DNA from: Gnetum montanum
Taxonomy: Eukaryota; Streptophyta; Gnetopsida; Gnetales; Gnetaceae
Length of the DNA stretch: 64,000 bases
Assembly: GCA_015680685.1 (NCBI GenBank)
Contig: MNCI01035130.1
Coordinates: 967,318-1,031,317 of the forward strand
Reading direction: 5' to 3'
Position numbers and translations under genes: made by a program. Each line of letters begins with the position of its first letter. The stretch's first letter is position 1. The notes under the pieces were generated by a model that saw only the letters and a program-made list of their open reading frames with translations, had not been told where the DNA came from and searched no databases. Below, in pieces: positions 1 through 10,211 of the stretch.

Positions 1-1195
1 TCATTATCTTGTCATTTACCAATTGACACTTCAACTACTTGATTTATTAAATTGGTATTGGGTAAGCTAAAATTTGTTAGACTCTTACTAACCTTTCTAC
101 CCCTCTTAGAACATTAATTCTAGAAGTGTAACTAATGACCAACTAGAGGCTACTGACTTAAATCTAACTAGAAGCATAACCTAATTAGATAATCATGAGG
201 TCCAAGATGACTAAGACTATTCTAATTTTTAGTCATATCCTTTTTGTTATTAGAAATTATTAATTGATCAGTATTACAAATCTATTAAGATGCAATTTAA
301 ACTATCAACTAATTATTAACATTCTAGATTATCAAACTAACATTAGCATCACAATTAAAATATGAAAAATGTTATTAAATACTATTTATATGTTAGAAAT
401 GAACATTGAATGGTCAAGTTGTGCTAAATTAAGATCCCAAGTTTCTTGAGACATTATTTAAAGGAAAGGACTAAATACTAATTTTAGAAGTTCCATAGGA
501 TAGATCTAACATTTCCATTATATCTAGAAGGCTAAGATCTAATGAAAATGACATATATTTCTTTTTGAAAGGGGATTCTGAGATCAAAATTTATGGGCTT
601 CCAACATTTGAGATTAGGACATAAATTTTGAAACTTCATTAGGGCTTTCTGAAATTTCATTGATCCTAGTAACACTCCATGACCAATATGCTTAATTATA
701 CATTAGCTATCTCTACTACTAGTAGTTTGTAAATTTATTCGAGTTGGTCAAAATTGATCACATTCTAATATTTTAATTTTAATTTTGAGTTTTAAATTTT
801 AAAATTCAAATAATTCCATTAATTAATATACCTTTTAAAATTCATGGACTTCTAATGGAAGTCAATCAATAAAAAACCTAGGATGCTAGTAGACACTAGC
901 TAGTAGAAATCTAGGATGATTCTAGTATCTATAGACATTGCAAGTTTGAAAATCTTGATGGTTTTTTTTAATAATGGTGTCAAGAAAGAGGAAGGGCATA
1001 AGGCATAGGTGAGGATAGGGATAGGTAGGTAGAGTAGGCAAGAACACACAAGTAGTAACGTTTAGGAAGGTAAGAAGCAAAGGAGAGTGGCAATGCTTGT
1101 AAGGGTTAGGGAATGATGCAATGGTATCTAAGGAAAAAAAAAGTCTCAGGATAAAGGTGAATGAAATCTAGCATATATGGCTATAGAAACCAAAA
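1..1195. other. Unassigned AT-rich flank with a purine-rich tract
   Basis: I see no gene here. The first 960 bases are AT-rich and low in complexity. From about 965 to 1135 the plus strand becomes strongly purine-rich, with many GGTAGG, AGGATAGGG and GGAAGG runs, and this lies just outside the LTR of E1. It may be part of an older repeat, but nothing in it identifies a family. Confidence 0.4.
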
Positions 1196-1895
1196 TGTTG
1201 TTGGCTAGAATGGAACACCAAGAGGTTCACAGGTGCACAGTCCTAACCCTAAATCCTTGCGAGGGCATGCTAGAAGTAGAGACAAGGTGCCTTGAATGGT
1301 CTTGTTAATCGAATAGGGACTTAACAAATGGAATAGCCAATGATGCTAAGTGTTCATAGTGTCAGGGATGTCAATGAGGATGAGCGTAGTCAAAGGTTTC
1401 AATGCAAAATGAAGGTGCCAACATGTGAGGATGGCCACCCAAGTGCGACTATGAATGGGGACTATAGAAAATGCAAGAAAATGCCAAAAATATGAGTAAA
1501 AATGAAAAAAATGCAAAGAAAGAGAGCAAGAGAGAATGAAATACAAACCCAAATGGGGTTTAGCATAGTTAACTCTAGAAGGGGTGAGAAGGTATGCAAT
1601 GTACAATAGGTGCAGTGGATAGTGTAGTTATAGTCTCAAGGTGTTTGGACCATGAAAACTAATGTTCACCATGGTGTCTATGCCTGCCAAGTTGGCCACC
1701 ATAGTGTCCCATGGACTATGGTGGTCTATTGTGTCTTGCAGTGAGCTATGATGGTGTGCAACCTTGGCAAATGCTACCCCAAAGTTTGCTAATGGAAAAC
1801 ATGCTTCAAGTTTGCCAAGTGCTCAAAAATGCCAACTTTCAAATTTTCCAACCAAAATGTCAAGACGCCAACTCCTAAAATGTAGATGGTTGGGG

Positions 1896-1903
1896 TATTT
1901 ATA
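1896..1903 (-). promoter_or_regulatory. TATA box of the E1 LTR (left copy)
   Basis: The minus strand reads TATAAATA. The same box is conserved in the right LTR at 18529-18536, surrounded by matching sequence (TATTTATAGGCCTAGGGATAG on the plus strand). It lies downstream of the U3 hairpin array, as expected for the retrotransposon promoter. Confidence 0.6.
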
Positions 1904-2319
1904 GGCCTAGGGATAGCATGAAATGCAGATTGACTACCACATGGAAATGGAACAGTTGGGACTATGCTGTATGGTAACTATGCTTTTCACTGAGGAAATT
2001 GGTGTTATGTTGTTTTGTGATTTGACAAACTCTGCAAGGCTGCAAGACTATGACTACACTGCCAACTACATGTGAATTTGCTGAAAAGACTAAAATGTAC
2101 ATGAAAAAATGCAAAAGAATGCAACTTTTGTAAACTACGCTTCAAGACTATGCTATCCACTATTTAAAGTGGGGTTGAGCATAGTTACAATTTTAGGAAA
2201 AAGGGAGGTGGAAAAAAGATGCATGTTGCTTGCTGAAGGTGTGCTGGTGCTAAGTAGAATGTCAATGCTATGTTGTGGAGGCCTTTGGAGGTTGTTCTGC
2301 TTACCTATGCTCAACTACA

Positions 2320-2900
2320 CTCTAGATTTGTAGAGAGTATAGTCACAACACTTAGAAAAATTTTGCAAAAAAGTGGCTTTATGCTAACTACACTCTATGG
2401 AAGGTTGACTATGCTTCCAACTAGGGGTGAGCATAGTCCTAGCACTTGAAATTTTTTTTAGCAAAATCTAGCTTCTAGTTGACTATGCTTGGCTATGCTC
2501 CAAGGTAGTGGAGAGCATAGTCTCAACACTAAAGAAAAATCTACAAAAAACTAGGCCTTGATGTTGTCTATGCTTGACTATGCTCCTAGGTAGTGGAGAG
2601 TGTAGTCCTAGCACTTAGAAAAATTTTGTAAAAAATGGATCTTCATGCTAACTAGGCTTGACTATGCTCCAATTTGGTGAAGAGCATAGTCTTGGCACTT
2701 AGAAAAATCTACAAAAACTAAGCTTCCATGTTGACTACGCTTAATTACACTCTATAGTACTAGAGAGCATAGTCTCAGCAATTAGAAAATTCTGCAATAA
2801 CTAGCTTGACACTTGGAGAAAATTGCAAAACTAGCCCTTTGTTTGGACTACGCTCTCTACTGAGCTGACTATGCTCTAGGGTAGTGAAGAGCGTAGTTAC
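2320..2900. repeat. Tandem array of about 84-bp hairpin units in E1 U3 (left copy)
   Basis: GAGCATAGTC-like boxes recur near 2327, 2431, 2515, 2601, 2684, 2767 and 2891, mostly 83-86 bases apart. In several units the box is preceded by its reverse complement. The best hairpin has GACTATGCTC at 2660-2669 and GAGCATAGTC at 2682-2691, a perfect 10-bp stem with a 12-base loop. The rest of the unit is an A-rich stretch around ACACTTAGAAAAATCTRCAAAA. The array sits a few hundred bases upstream of the TATA box. Confidence 0.85.
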
Positions 2901-2983
2901 AACACATAGAAAACTTTGTAGCAAGTGCCTTCATGCTGACACTTAAGAAAATTTGTAGTTGAGACACTACAGCCCAAATTTTG

Positions 2984-3060
2984 TGGTGTTTTATTGGCCC
3001 CTTTTTGTTGACATCTAGAGGAGTGGCCTAATAGATGTCGACAAAAAATGATAAAACATC
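2984..3060. other. Inverted repeat across the U3/internal junction of E1
   Basis: The arm TTTTTGTTGACATCTA (3002-3017) pairs with TAGATGTCGACAAAAA (3032-3047) with one G-T mismatch. Outside them, GGTGTTTTAT (about 2985-2994) pairs with ATAAAACATCA (about 3050-3060). The first 30 or so bases of the LTR are thus repeated in inverted orientation just inside the element, where a polypurine tract would be expected. The right LTR has no such arm outside it. Confidence 0.65.
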
Positions 3061-4240
3061 ATAGTAGGCCTAGCATCAACATTGCTCTTTCATGCATGGT
3101 TGGATGTTACTATGCCATGCTCAAGAGTGTTATGGATAGCAATATGCTAAGGGTAAAGGGTGTAGGTAACGTGTTGGGGAGATGAAATGTAAATAAGGTG
3201 TCATGATGTAGGATGTGGAGTTAGCACGGTTGATGATGACCATGGCACTGGGGTGGCTTGCCATTGAAAATATTGACCTCTCATCGGAATGCTCATGAAA
3301 GAGTCAAGGTATGGATTTAAGGCTGGGCCAGTTGTAAGAATGTAGTGATGCTAATTTACTTGCAGATGTGCTTGTTCCCATTCTCTTTTTTTTTTTGTCT
3401 TTTCTTCTTCTTTTACTTTTTGGCTATGAGATGGACCTACTTTTGGTTTTGAACATTGCTAAATGCTAATTGCAAGATGCTCTCCATCAGTTGGACTACG
3501 TGCCACCTAATGGGCTTTTCGTTGATGTAATTGCATCACATTTGTAGGATAGGTGTTTCCTCCCTAGGATGATTTTTGTTACATCCACTTGGGCTTTGAC
3601 TAGCTAATAGAGGCTCCCCACAAGATGACTTATGTTACATTTTCCTTGAGTTCTATAGTTTAAGTTGGAGAGAGTATCATATATTCATAGTGTGTATGTA
3701 TGAAAGGGATGTGCAATCTTGACTATGTGGGGGAATGTAAGAGGATCAAGGCATAGGTGTAGATGTAGGTAGGTAATGACAAAGTAGTAGGGATGTGAAC
3801 TCTTGAGTGGCTTATCTAGTCTAATCATTCACATTATAGTAATGTGATGACTTGTCATTGTAATGAGATGCATCTTTGTACAACGACTTGGGGCTTCATC
3901 CTATAAACACAACTCAAAGAAGATAAGAAAACACATGATGTAATGCAAATAAAATGCCAAGGGCAAAGATGCTACAAATACTCCAAAGGCTAAAGAAATT
4001 ACAAGTGTTTTAGAAGCTAGTAAAAGTGCCAAGGATGATGATGTTGCAAATGCTCCAAAGTCTAAATCGATGGCAAGTGTTCAAAAATTAGCAAAATGAT
4101 GAGGGGTGATAATGCTACAAGTGCTCTAAAGGGTGTCCCATTGATAATAGCTCAAAAAACTAGAAAAATTCCTATGGATGGAAAACCTAGTTTAATTTCT
4201 CACTTGCTTGCTTGTAGAACTATGTGTAGTGGATGGAAAA
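3014..4240 (-). other. E1 3' untranslated spacer
   Basis: No coding sequence is recognisable between the pol end and the 3' LTR. The stretch near 3920-4140 has loosely repeated phrases such as AATGCTCCAAAG and AAGTGCTCTAAAGG at irregular spacing. It is not obviously related to the matching spacer in E2. Confidence 0.5.
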
Positions 4241-4249
4241 CCTAGTTTA

Positions 4250-4645
4250 AGTTCTTGGTAGACCATATGCTTTGCTAGTTAAGATCCTAGCAGACCATAT
4301 GCTTTGCTAGTTAAGCTCTTAGCAGACTTTGGTGTGCTAGTTTATAGTCCTAGTAGATTGTTATGTATGAGTTTAATGTTGTAGCAGATATGCTACTGTG
4401 CTAGTTTAACATCATGATCCAAGGATGAGCTATGCTAATTTAACATTATGGCCAATGAACTATGCTAGTTTTACATCATAAAAAATGGGTTGTGCTAGTT
4501 TATACTCATAGTAGGCTATCTATGCTAGTTTATAGCCATAGTGGACTAGCTATCCAATTTATAATCATAGCAAACAATATATGCTAATTTATAGTCATAG
4601 CTGACTATCTATGCTAGTTTATAATCATAGCGAGTTTATGCTTAC
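4250..4645 (-). repeat. Minisatellite cluster C of E1, after pol
   Basis: TATGCTAGTTTATAGTCATA-like units recur near 4432, 4463, 4492, 4523, 4553, 4582 and 4612, a period of about 30 bases, with more diverged copies back to about 4250. Read on the element's sense strand the unit is of the type ...CATAGCC-TAAACTAGCA. It begins within about 30 bases of the last recognisable integrase codons. E2 has the corresponding cluster at 51725-51855. Confidence 0.8.
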
Positions 4646-4659
4646 TTTTCTTTGTTGAT

Positions 4660-7600
4660 GTCCAGCGCTACATGATAAGCATAGTAAGGCTTTAGGTATG
4701 AATGGTTCACTAGTTTGGCAAACTAATTTTTATCTGGATCAGCAAGCTTGAATGTTCCATTGTTGTAGGTATTAGTGATCAAGAATGGCCCTTCCTAGTT
4801 GGTTGAGAATTTGTCCGTGGATTTGTGAATGGCATTGAGGACTAGGTCCCCTTTCTTGATCAAGTTTTGATGCTAGTTGTGATGATGCTTTTGCCATTTC
4901 TTTTCTTGGTACCATTCGATGCAATCAAGCATCTACATGTGCTCCTCCTCTATCGAGTCAAGATCTATCATATTCAATTCATTAGTCTAAGCTTTGTCAA
5001 TTAAGTTTGAGAGGATCACGTGGAGTGATGGAACCTACAATTCAAAAGGTAAAATTACTTTAGTCCTATAAACAAGGTTATAAGGTGTCTTACCTGTTGC
5101 CATTTGGCATATTATGTGATAGGCCTAAAGTGTGTAGACTAGTTGCTCATGCCATCATCATTTGCTATTACTTAGCATTTTCTTTAGAAGGTTGATGATG
5201 ACATTGTTAGTGACCTCCACTTGGCCATTCGCCTACATGTAGTATGACAATGAGAAGGAATGTTTGATACTAAAGTGCTCACAAAAGGCTTTAGTTTCAA
5301 CCTTGCTAAACTGTGGCCTATTGTCTATTACTATGGTCATGGGTAAATCAAAATGAGTCACTATGTTATCAAGCACAAATTTGCAAACCTACTATGATGT
5401 TATCTTTCTAAGAGGAATAACCTCAACCCACTTGGTTAAATACTCAATTACGGATATTATGAAGCTATTCCCTATGGAGGACTTAGACATTATAGGTTCA
5501 ATGATGTCCAACTCCTAATGTTGGAATGACCACATGATCTGTGTTGTGTGTAGTTTAGTTGGTGGTATGTACATTAGGTTATCATGTTGTTGACACATGT
5601 CACACGTTTTAACCTTGGAGATGCAATCGTGCTTCATATAAGGTTAATAATAGCCTAATCATTTGATTTTCATTACCATTGCCCTAGGTTCTATGTGACC
5701 TCTACACAATCCCTCATGGACTTATTCAATGATCATTTGTGCTTCACTATTGCTTACACATGTTAGTAGTATGCCATCATAGGATTTGCGACATAGTGTA
5801 TTATCACTCATGATGACATACTACCAAGATTGTTTATGCACTACATCCTTTTGGGTAGTAGTTAAATGTTGTGGAGGCTCACCTTGTAGAAGATATTTCT
5901 TGATGTCGTCATACCATTCTCCTACATGGATCATGCTAACTATGGCTATGGATGCAATATTTGTGGTTTGCATGATAGGCACAATGCAATCTACCACAAA
6001 GGTGGGCAATGTATGCAACATGTCATCCCAGATCACTATGTTTTGAATCCCCAAGTCGTGTGCTACAAGGATACCTTGGAGGAGACCTTCGTACTCCACC
6101 ATGTTACTAGTGTAAAATAATGCAAAATCATATGTAAAGGGTTAGATCTCCCTAGAGGAAAACATAATAATAGTAGCAGTGCTACCCCCTTGAAAGGTTG
6201 AAGCTCCATCAAAATGTAGGAGTGCCTCAAAGTTGTTGAGCACTTGTCTAATGCTACTAACATGCTCATTTGGGAATTTCAAGTCTATGATTACTTGATC
6301 ATTTATGGGTGAAGCTATGAGTTGTGTGGCTATAGCTTGACCTTTTGTTAAGGCTTGTATGATGTAGTGTACGTTAAACTCCAGTGTTATTGCTTTCCAT
6401 TGTCTAATATGAATACTTCCATAGATGTTTGTTGTAATTGCTTGGAGTACATTATTTTTATAGATGATGTTGACTTGAATATGAAAAAGGTAATGCCTCC
6501 ACTTCTTTAGTGAGAAGACTAGGGTGAGACAATGCTTTTCCACATCATTGTATCTTGCTTCCTGGTCTACTAATGCATGGCTCAAGTACTTAACTGGGAC
6601 TTTTGTGCCATCATATCCCTTTTGGCAAAGCAGATAAGCGATGGACATGTCAGAAGTGGGAAGGTAGATGTAGAAATGTTTATCTCCTCATGGAGGGTAA
6701 ATCATAGGAAGTTGCACCAGCACTTGCTTAAGGTTATCAAATGCTTATTGGCATTGAGATATCCACTCAAAGTGGGCTCCTTTCTTGATCAGATGTTGCA
6801 TTGGTTGTAACTTATCAGTTAACCATGTGATAAAATTACGTATAAACTACAATCTATCTTGTAACCCTTGTAGCTCCCTAAGGTTGGCCAGTGGTGTAGC
6901 TTCGTAAGGTTGGCTTTAACCTTATCAAGGTCTATGCATATTCCTACTTCAGATACTACAAAACTAAGCATCCAACCTATTCTAAAACTGAAAACACATT
7001 TCTTGGGGTTTAACCTAAGATTGTGTTTTAAGCAACATTTAAGCACTATGTCCAAATCATTTGCATGGTTATAGATCACTTTGGACTTAACCATGATGTC
7101 ATCAATGTAATCGTTGAGCAAGCTTAACATGTAGTTGCTAAAGATGTATGTCATTGTGTGCTGATACATTGCTCTTACATTCTTGAGTCCAAAGGGCATC
7201 ATGGTATAACAAAACATACCCCAAGGGGTTATAAAGATCATGCTAAGTTGGTGCTCAGGGTTGATCCTAATCTAGTTGTAGCCCAAGAACCCATCTATGA
7301 AGGACAACAAGGCATGTCTAGCAATGGTATCAATCAGTTGATCAATACTAGGCAATGGAAAATCATCTTTGATGGTTGCCTTGTTTAGGTCCTGGAAGTC
7401 TATGCAAATGTGTATGCTTCCATTTTTCTCAAGCACAACTATGATGTTGGAAACCCAATCTGCATAATCAATGATTCAGATGAAACTAGCTTTGTAAAGC
7501 TTGGTGATTTGATCATGGACTACCAACAACACCTCAAGCCTAATCATGTGTGCTTTCTATTTGACTAGCTTAATGTAAGGATTGAGGATAATGTTATGTT

Positions 7601-7973
7601 GGACTACACAAGGATCTAGGCTTGGCATGTCTTCATATGACCATCTAAATACCTTAATGTTATCCTTAAGCACTTTAGTGATATCCTAGGCATGTTGGGG
7701 CTCTAGTAAGGAGCTAAGTTTCAAAGCTTTTGCCTCACTGTTAGGTGTAACCACGGGGATCTCAATGAGGGAATCCTTTATGACATCCCCTACCTCTAGA
7801 TTAAGAGCCTTAACTAGATGGTTGGGCCAATCTAGTGGTGCCTCTATAGATGCTACGTATTCATCACAGGCTATGGGCTCAAGGTCTAGACATTTTGGGT
7901 CAATGCATCACTTGATATCGCCATGAGGTTTGGTGAGGACCAAAGGTGAGAGGAGCTCCTCATGCATAGCCAT
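4660..7973 (-). pseudogene. pol: E1 pol: RT, RNase H, second RNase H and integrase
   Basis: The frame starts at the ATG at 7973 and is homologous from its first residues to the E2 pol start. RT is clear around 7241-7098, with FITPWGMFCY, MPFGLKN and the catalytic box YIDD (7109-7098, for YVDD). The first RNase H (6648 to about 6330) has the LSHALVDQEARYNDVEKHCL stretch. The second, Tat-type RNase H begins with FDGAS near 6225 and has NMVEYEGLL, but its middle is missing: compared with E2, about 55 residues are lost between the NIVI and LPTFVVDC segments. Integrase (about 5620-4690) keeps a zinc-finger CDMCQQH, TKWVEVIPL, an IVIDNRPQF block and ANGQVEV. The C-terminal GPFLITNTYNNGTF module ends near 4690. 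Multiple TAG/TGA stops and frameshifts mean it cannot encode an active polyprotein. Confidence 0.9.
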
Positions 7974-8119
7974 GTTGTATTCTTGTGAAATTCCTACAAA
8001 ATCAACTAGAAAAAAGGGGTAAGTGGCACTTGTCTTAATGAAGTCAATATGCACAAATAAAGAAAAAGTAATGCAATGAAATTTTACCTAAGTATGCACA
8101 TGGGCTGTTAAAAGAGTAA

Positions 8120-8222
8120 GCATGCTTGTGCCGATTTTAGTCCTCAACAGGCCATGTGTGTGCTAGTTTTAGGTGTTAAAAAACCCTAGCATGCTAGTTT
8201 TAGGCCTTAGTGGACCATGGAC
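8120..8222 (-). repeat. Minisatellite cluster B of E1, before pol
   Basis: Three units of about 31 bases are seen, e.g. CATGCTAGTTTTAGGCCTTA followed by GTGGACCATGG. They lie 150-250 bases upstream of the pol start codon. They match the unit at 13020-13350 and the E2 cluster at 47610-47990, in the same orientation relative to the element. Confidence 0.75.
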
Positions 8223-10211
8223 ATGTCAAATGTGTCATTCCAAGCAAGATTGGCTAAGCTTAAAAAGTGGAATTGGCTTAGGTGTTCACTGCGTAGTGAA
8301 AAGTGGAAAATTTTGGCTAAGTTGAGGTGACTACACTCTCACCCAACTACACTCATACCCAACTATGCTCTCCATTATGCATCTAGTGTTTAGTGTAGTC
8401 TTGGTTTGGTGGGTCATTAGATGACCCTGAGAGGATATATAGACATATTTTATCATGGATAAGTTGCCATTTTCAAACTTGCAAAATATGAAGTTCATAG
8501 TGTAGTTTTGCCATTTGCTATCACATGCTACAAGTGGAGAGCACAATTGGAGCAAGATGATGTGCCAAAGTCGATGCTTGCACCCCAAACTAGTGAGCTT
8601 GAATGAGGGGGAACAAGCACTGGGCTTCCTACCATAGGCACACATGGAGGAGAGAAGGTTGTCAACATCTACTAAGTACCCCAACTATGCTCTCCCCTTT
8701 ACTATTTTTCTTTGTTTCATTTTTTCTACATTTTGAGGGTTTGGGCTTTGGGAGCATAGTTGTTGGCACCCTGCCATGGTAGTGGCCACTACCACCATGG
8801 CCATTTTGACAATTGTGGCTAGGGAGGAAATGCATGATCATGGAGGGTTTTGTGTGATGAGGTCATGGTTTTCTTATTTTTGCACATGGGGATTTTGCAT
8901 GGAGTCCTGCTATGGCTATTTTTCCTTTTTGGGGGTTTGTGGTGTTAGGGCTAATCACAGGCCACACCCATTGTGTGGCCATAGGGACCATGTCCATGGC
9001 CAAAGAAAGAGGGCACACATTTATGTCATCAATTTTTTGGCATTTTTAAGGTACAGTTGTAGGGATGCAAGGGCTCTAGTGGAGGCCAAGAGTGCCTCAC
9101 CATAGGGTAGGGGGCATGGCAAGGGATTTCCCTACATTTCTTTTTCTTTCAAAAATTTTCAATGAAACTATGGGTAGAAAATGTATCACATGTTGCAAGG
9201 ACCATAGAGGTCGTCATGCTCTACAGTGCACCACAAGGGCCACGAGGGTGATTATACCCGATAACATGAGTACAAGGGTCACAACGATGATTGCACCCCC
9301 CAATAGTGCAATCATAGGAGCCATGAGGACATGCAGTGCTAGGGTGCATTTTTATATTTTTGTTTCCTTTTTGCTATTTTCTAAAAAAATGAAAAGCAGC
9401 AGTTGTGGAGGATGAGGCAAGGTATAGGTGTGGCACATGGTGGCACCATGGGTATGAGGATGAGGTGTATAGTGTAGCCTAGGGTGCATAGGGTATGCAG
9501 AGCATGGTAAGCATAGTTGGCATGTAGGGCACGATGGGAGCAATGGTGCGGAGAGGACAGTGGGATGGCACATGGTGTCGTGGTAGGATGCATTGTGTAG
9601 AGAGCATTGGGGTGGTAGCCAAAAGCTCACTTTCTATAGCTATATCTAGGAGTATGCTAATTATCTTGGAGGTGCAATTAACACCAAGTGTTTATCAAAA
9701 TGGCATCTACACAACAATGTTTTTGGGACTACGCTCTGTAGAGAGTGTAGTTGGGAGTTAGAAAAAATTTCTCATTTGGAACTATGCTTTTCACATTTTG
9801 GAGCATAGTTAGGGTGCTCCTAGAGTTAGAAAAATTTCACCCTCTTCTTAGACTATGATCTACACTAAGGCAATCTGAAGTTAGAAAAAATTTTGCAAAA
9901 ATTCTGTAAATCATGCATAATGCTAAACCTGTAATAACTACAAACTATCATGATGCTAAATGTGTGAAAACATGTAAATTTAGATGCTAATCCTATGCAA
10001 ACATGTTGTACCCTAGTTAGTACCAAGCACGTCAAATATATTGGTTGATGTCCTATACCCACGAGGCCCTAGACAGTGTTGCCAAAATAAAATTTTTTGC
10101 TAATCTATGTTATATTATGTTAACTATGCTAAATTTAGTTTAATGATTTTATGTCAAAATTTTCATCTCTGTATGTATATTAACACTTCATTTGTTGCTT
10201 GACAATTGCAG
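8223..10211. other. E1 spacer between pol and the antisense gene
   Basis: I recognise no coding sequence. The E1 word recurs here outside the LTR: ACTACACTCTC and AACTATGCTCTCC near 8330-8370, CCAACTATGCTCTCC near 8684 with GGAGCATAGTTGTTGG near 8751, and GACTACGCTCT...AGAGTGTAGTT near 9728. The stretch 8760-9620 is clearly richer in GC than its surroundings. It holds a perfect 14-bp palindrome GTAGTGGCCACTAC (8780-8793) and about three loose copies of an ACAAGGGYCACRA-type unit near 9195-9330. Open frames in this stretch have no homologue in E2 and look like composition effects. Confidence 0.5.

Larger units (their letters stand above)
1196..3013 (-). repeat. 3' LTR of E1 (left copy)
   Basis: This aligns with 17828-19623 over its whole length; for example, both copies carry a block beginning GCTAGAATGGAACACCAAG near their left ends. 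In element orientation, U3 is at the high-coordinate end and holds the hairpin array, then comes a TATA box at 1903-1896, then R-U5 down to CAACA at 1196. The copies have diverged at many positions, which implies an old insertion. The U3 edge was placed where a TGTCAAC start would fall. Confidence 0.85.

Noticed and set aside
4250-4645. A CRISPR-like array
   Set aside because: The units are adjacent and variable with no unique spacers, and the context is a plant retrotransposon.
5786-6120. Plus-strand open frames over the E1 second RNase H
   Set aside because: They are antisense shadows of the pol frame; the minus-strand translation carries the domain residues.
8776-9105. A 109-residue plus-strand open frame considered as a 5' exon of the E1 antisense gene
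   Set aside because: It is rich in Cys, His and Met from local GC-rich repeats, has no counterpart in E2 and no clear splice donor leading to 10212.
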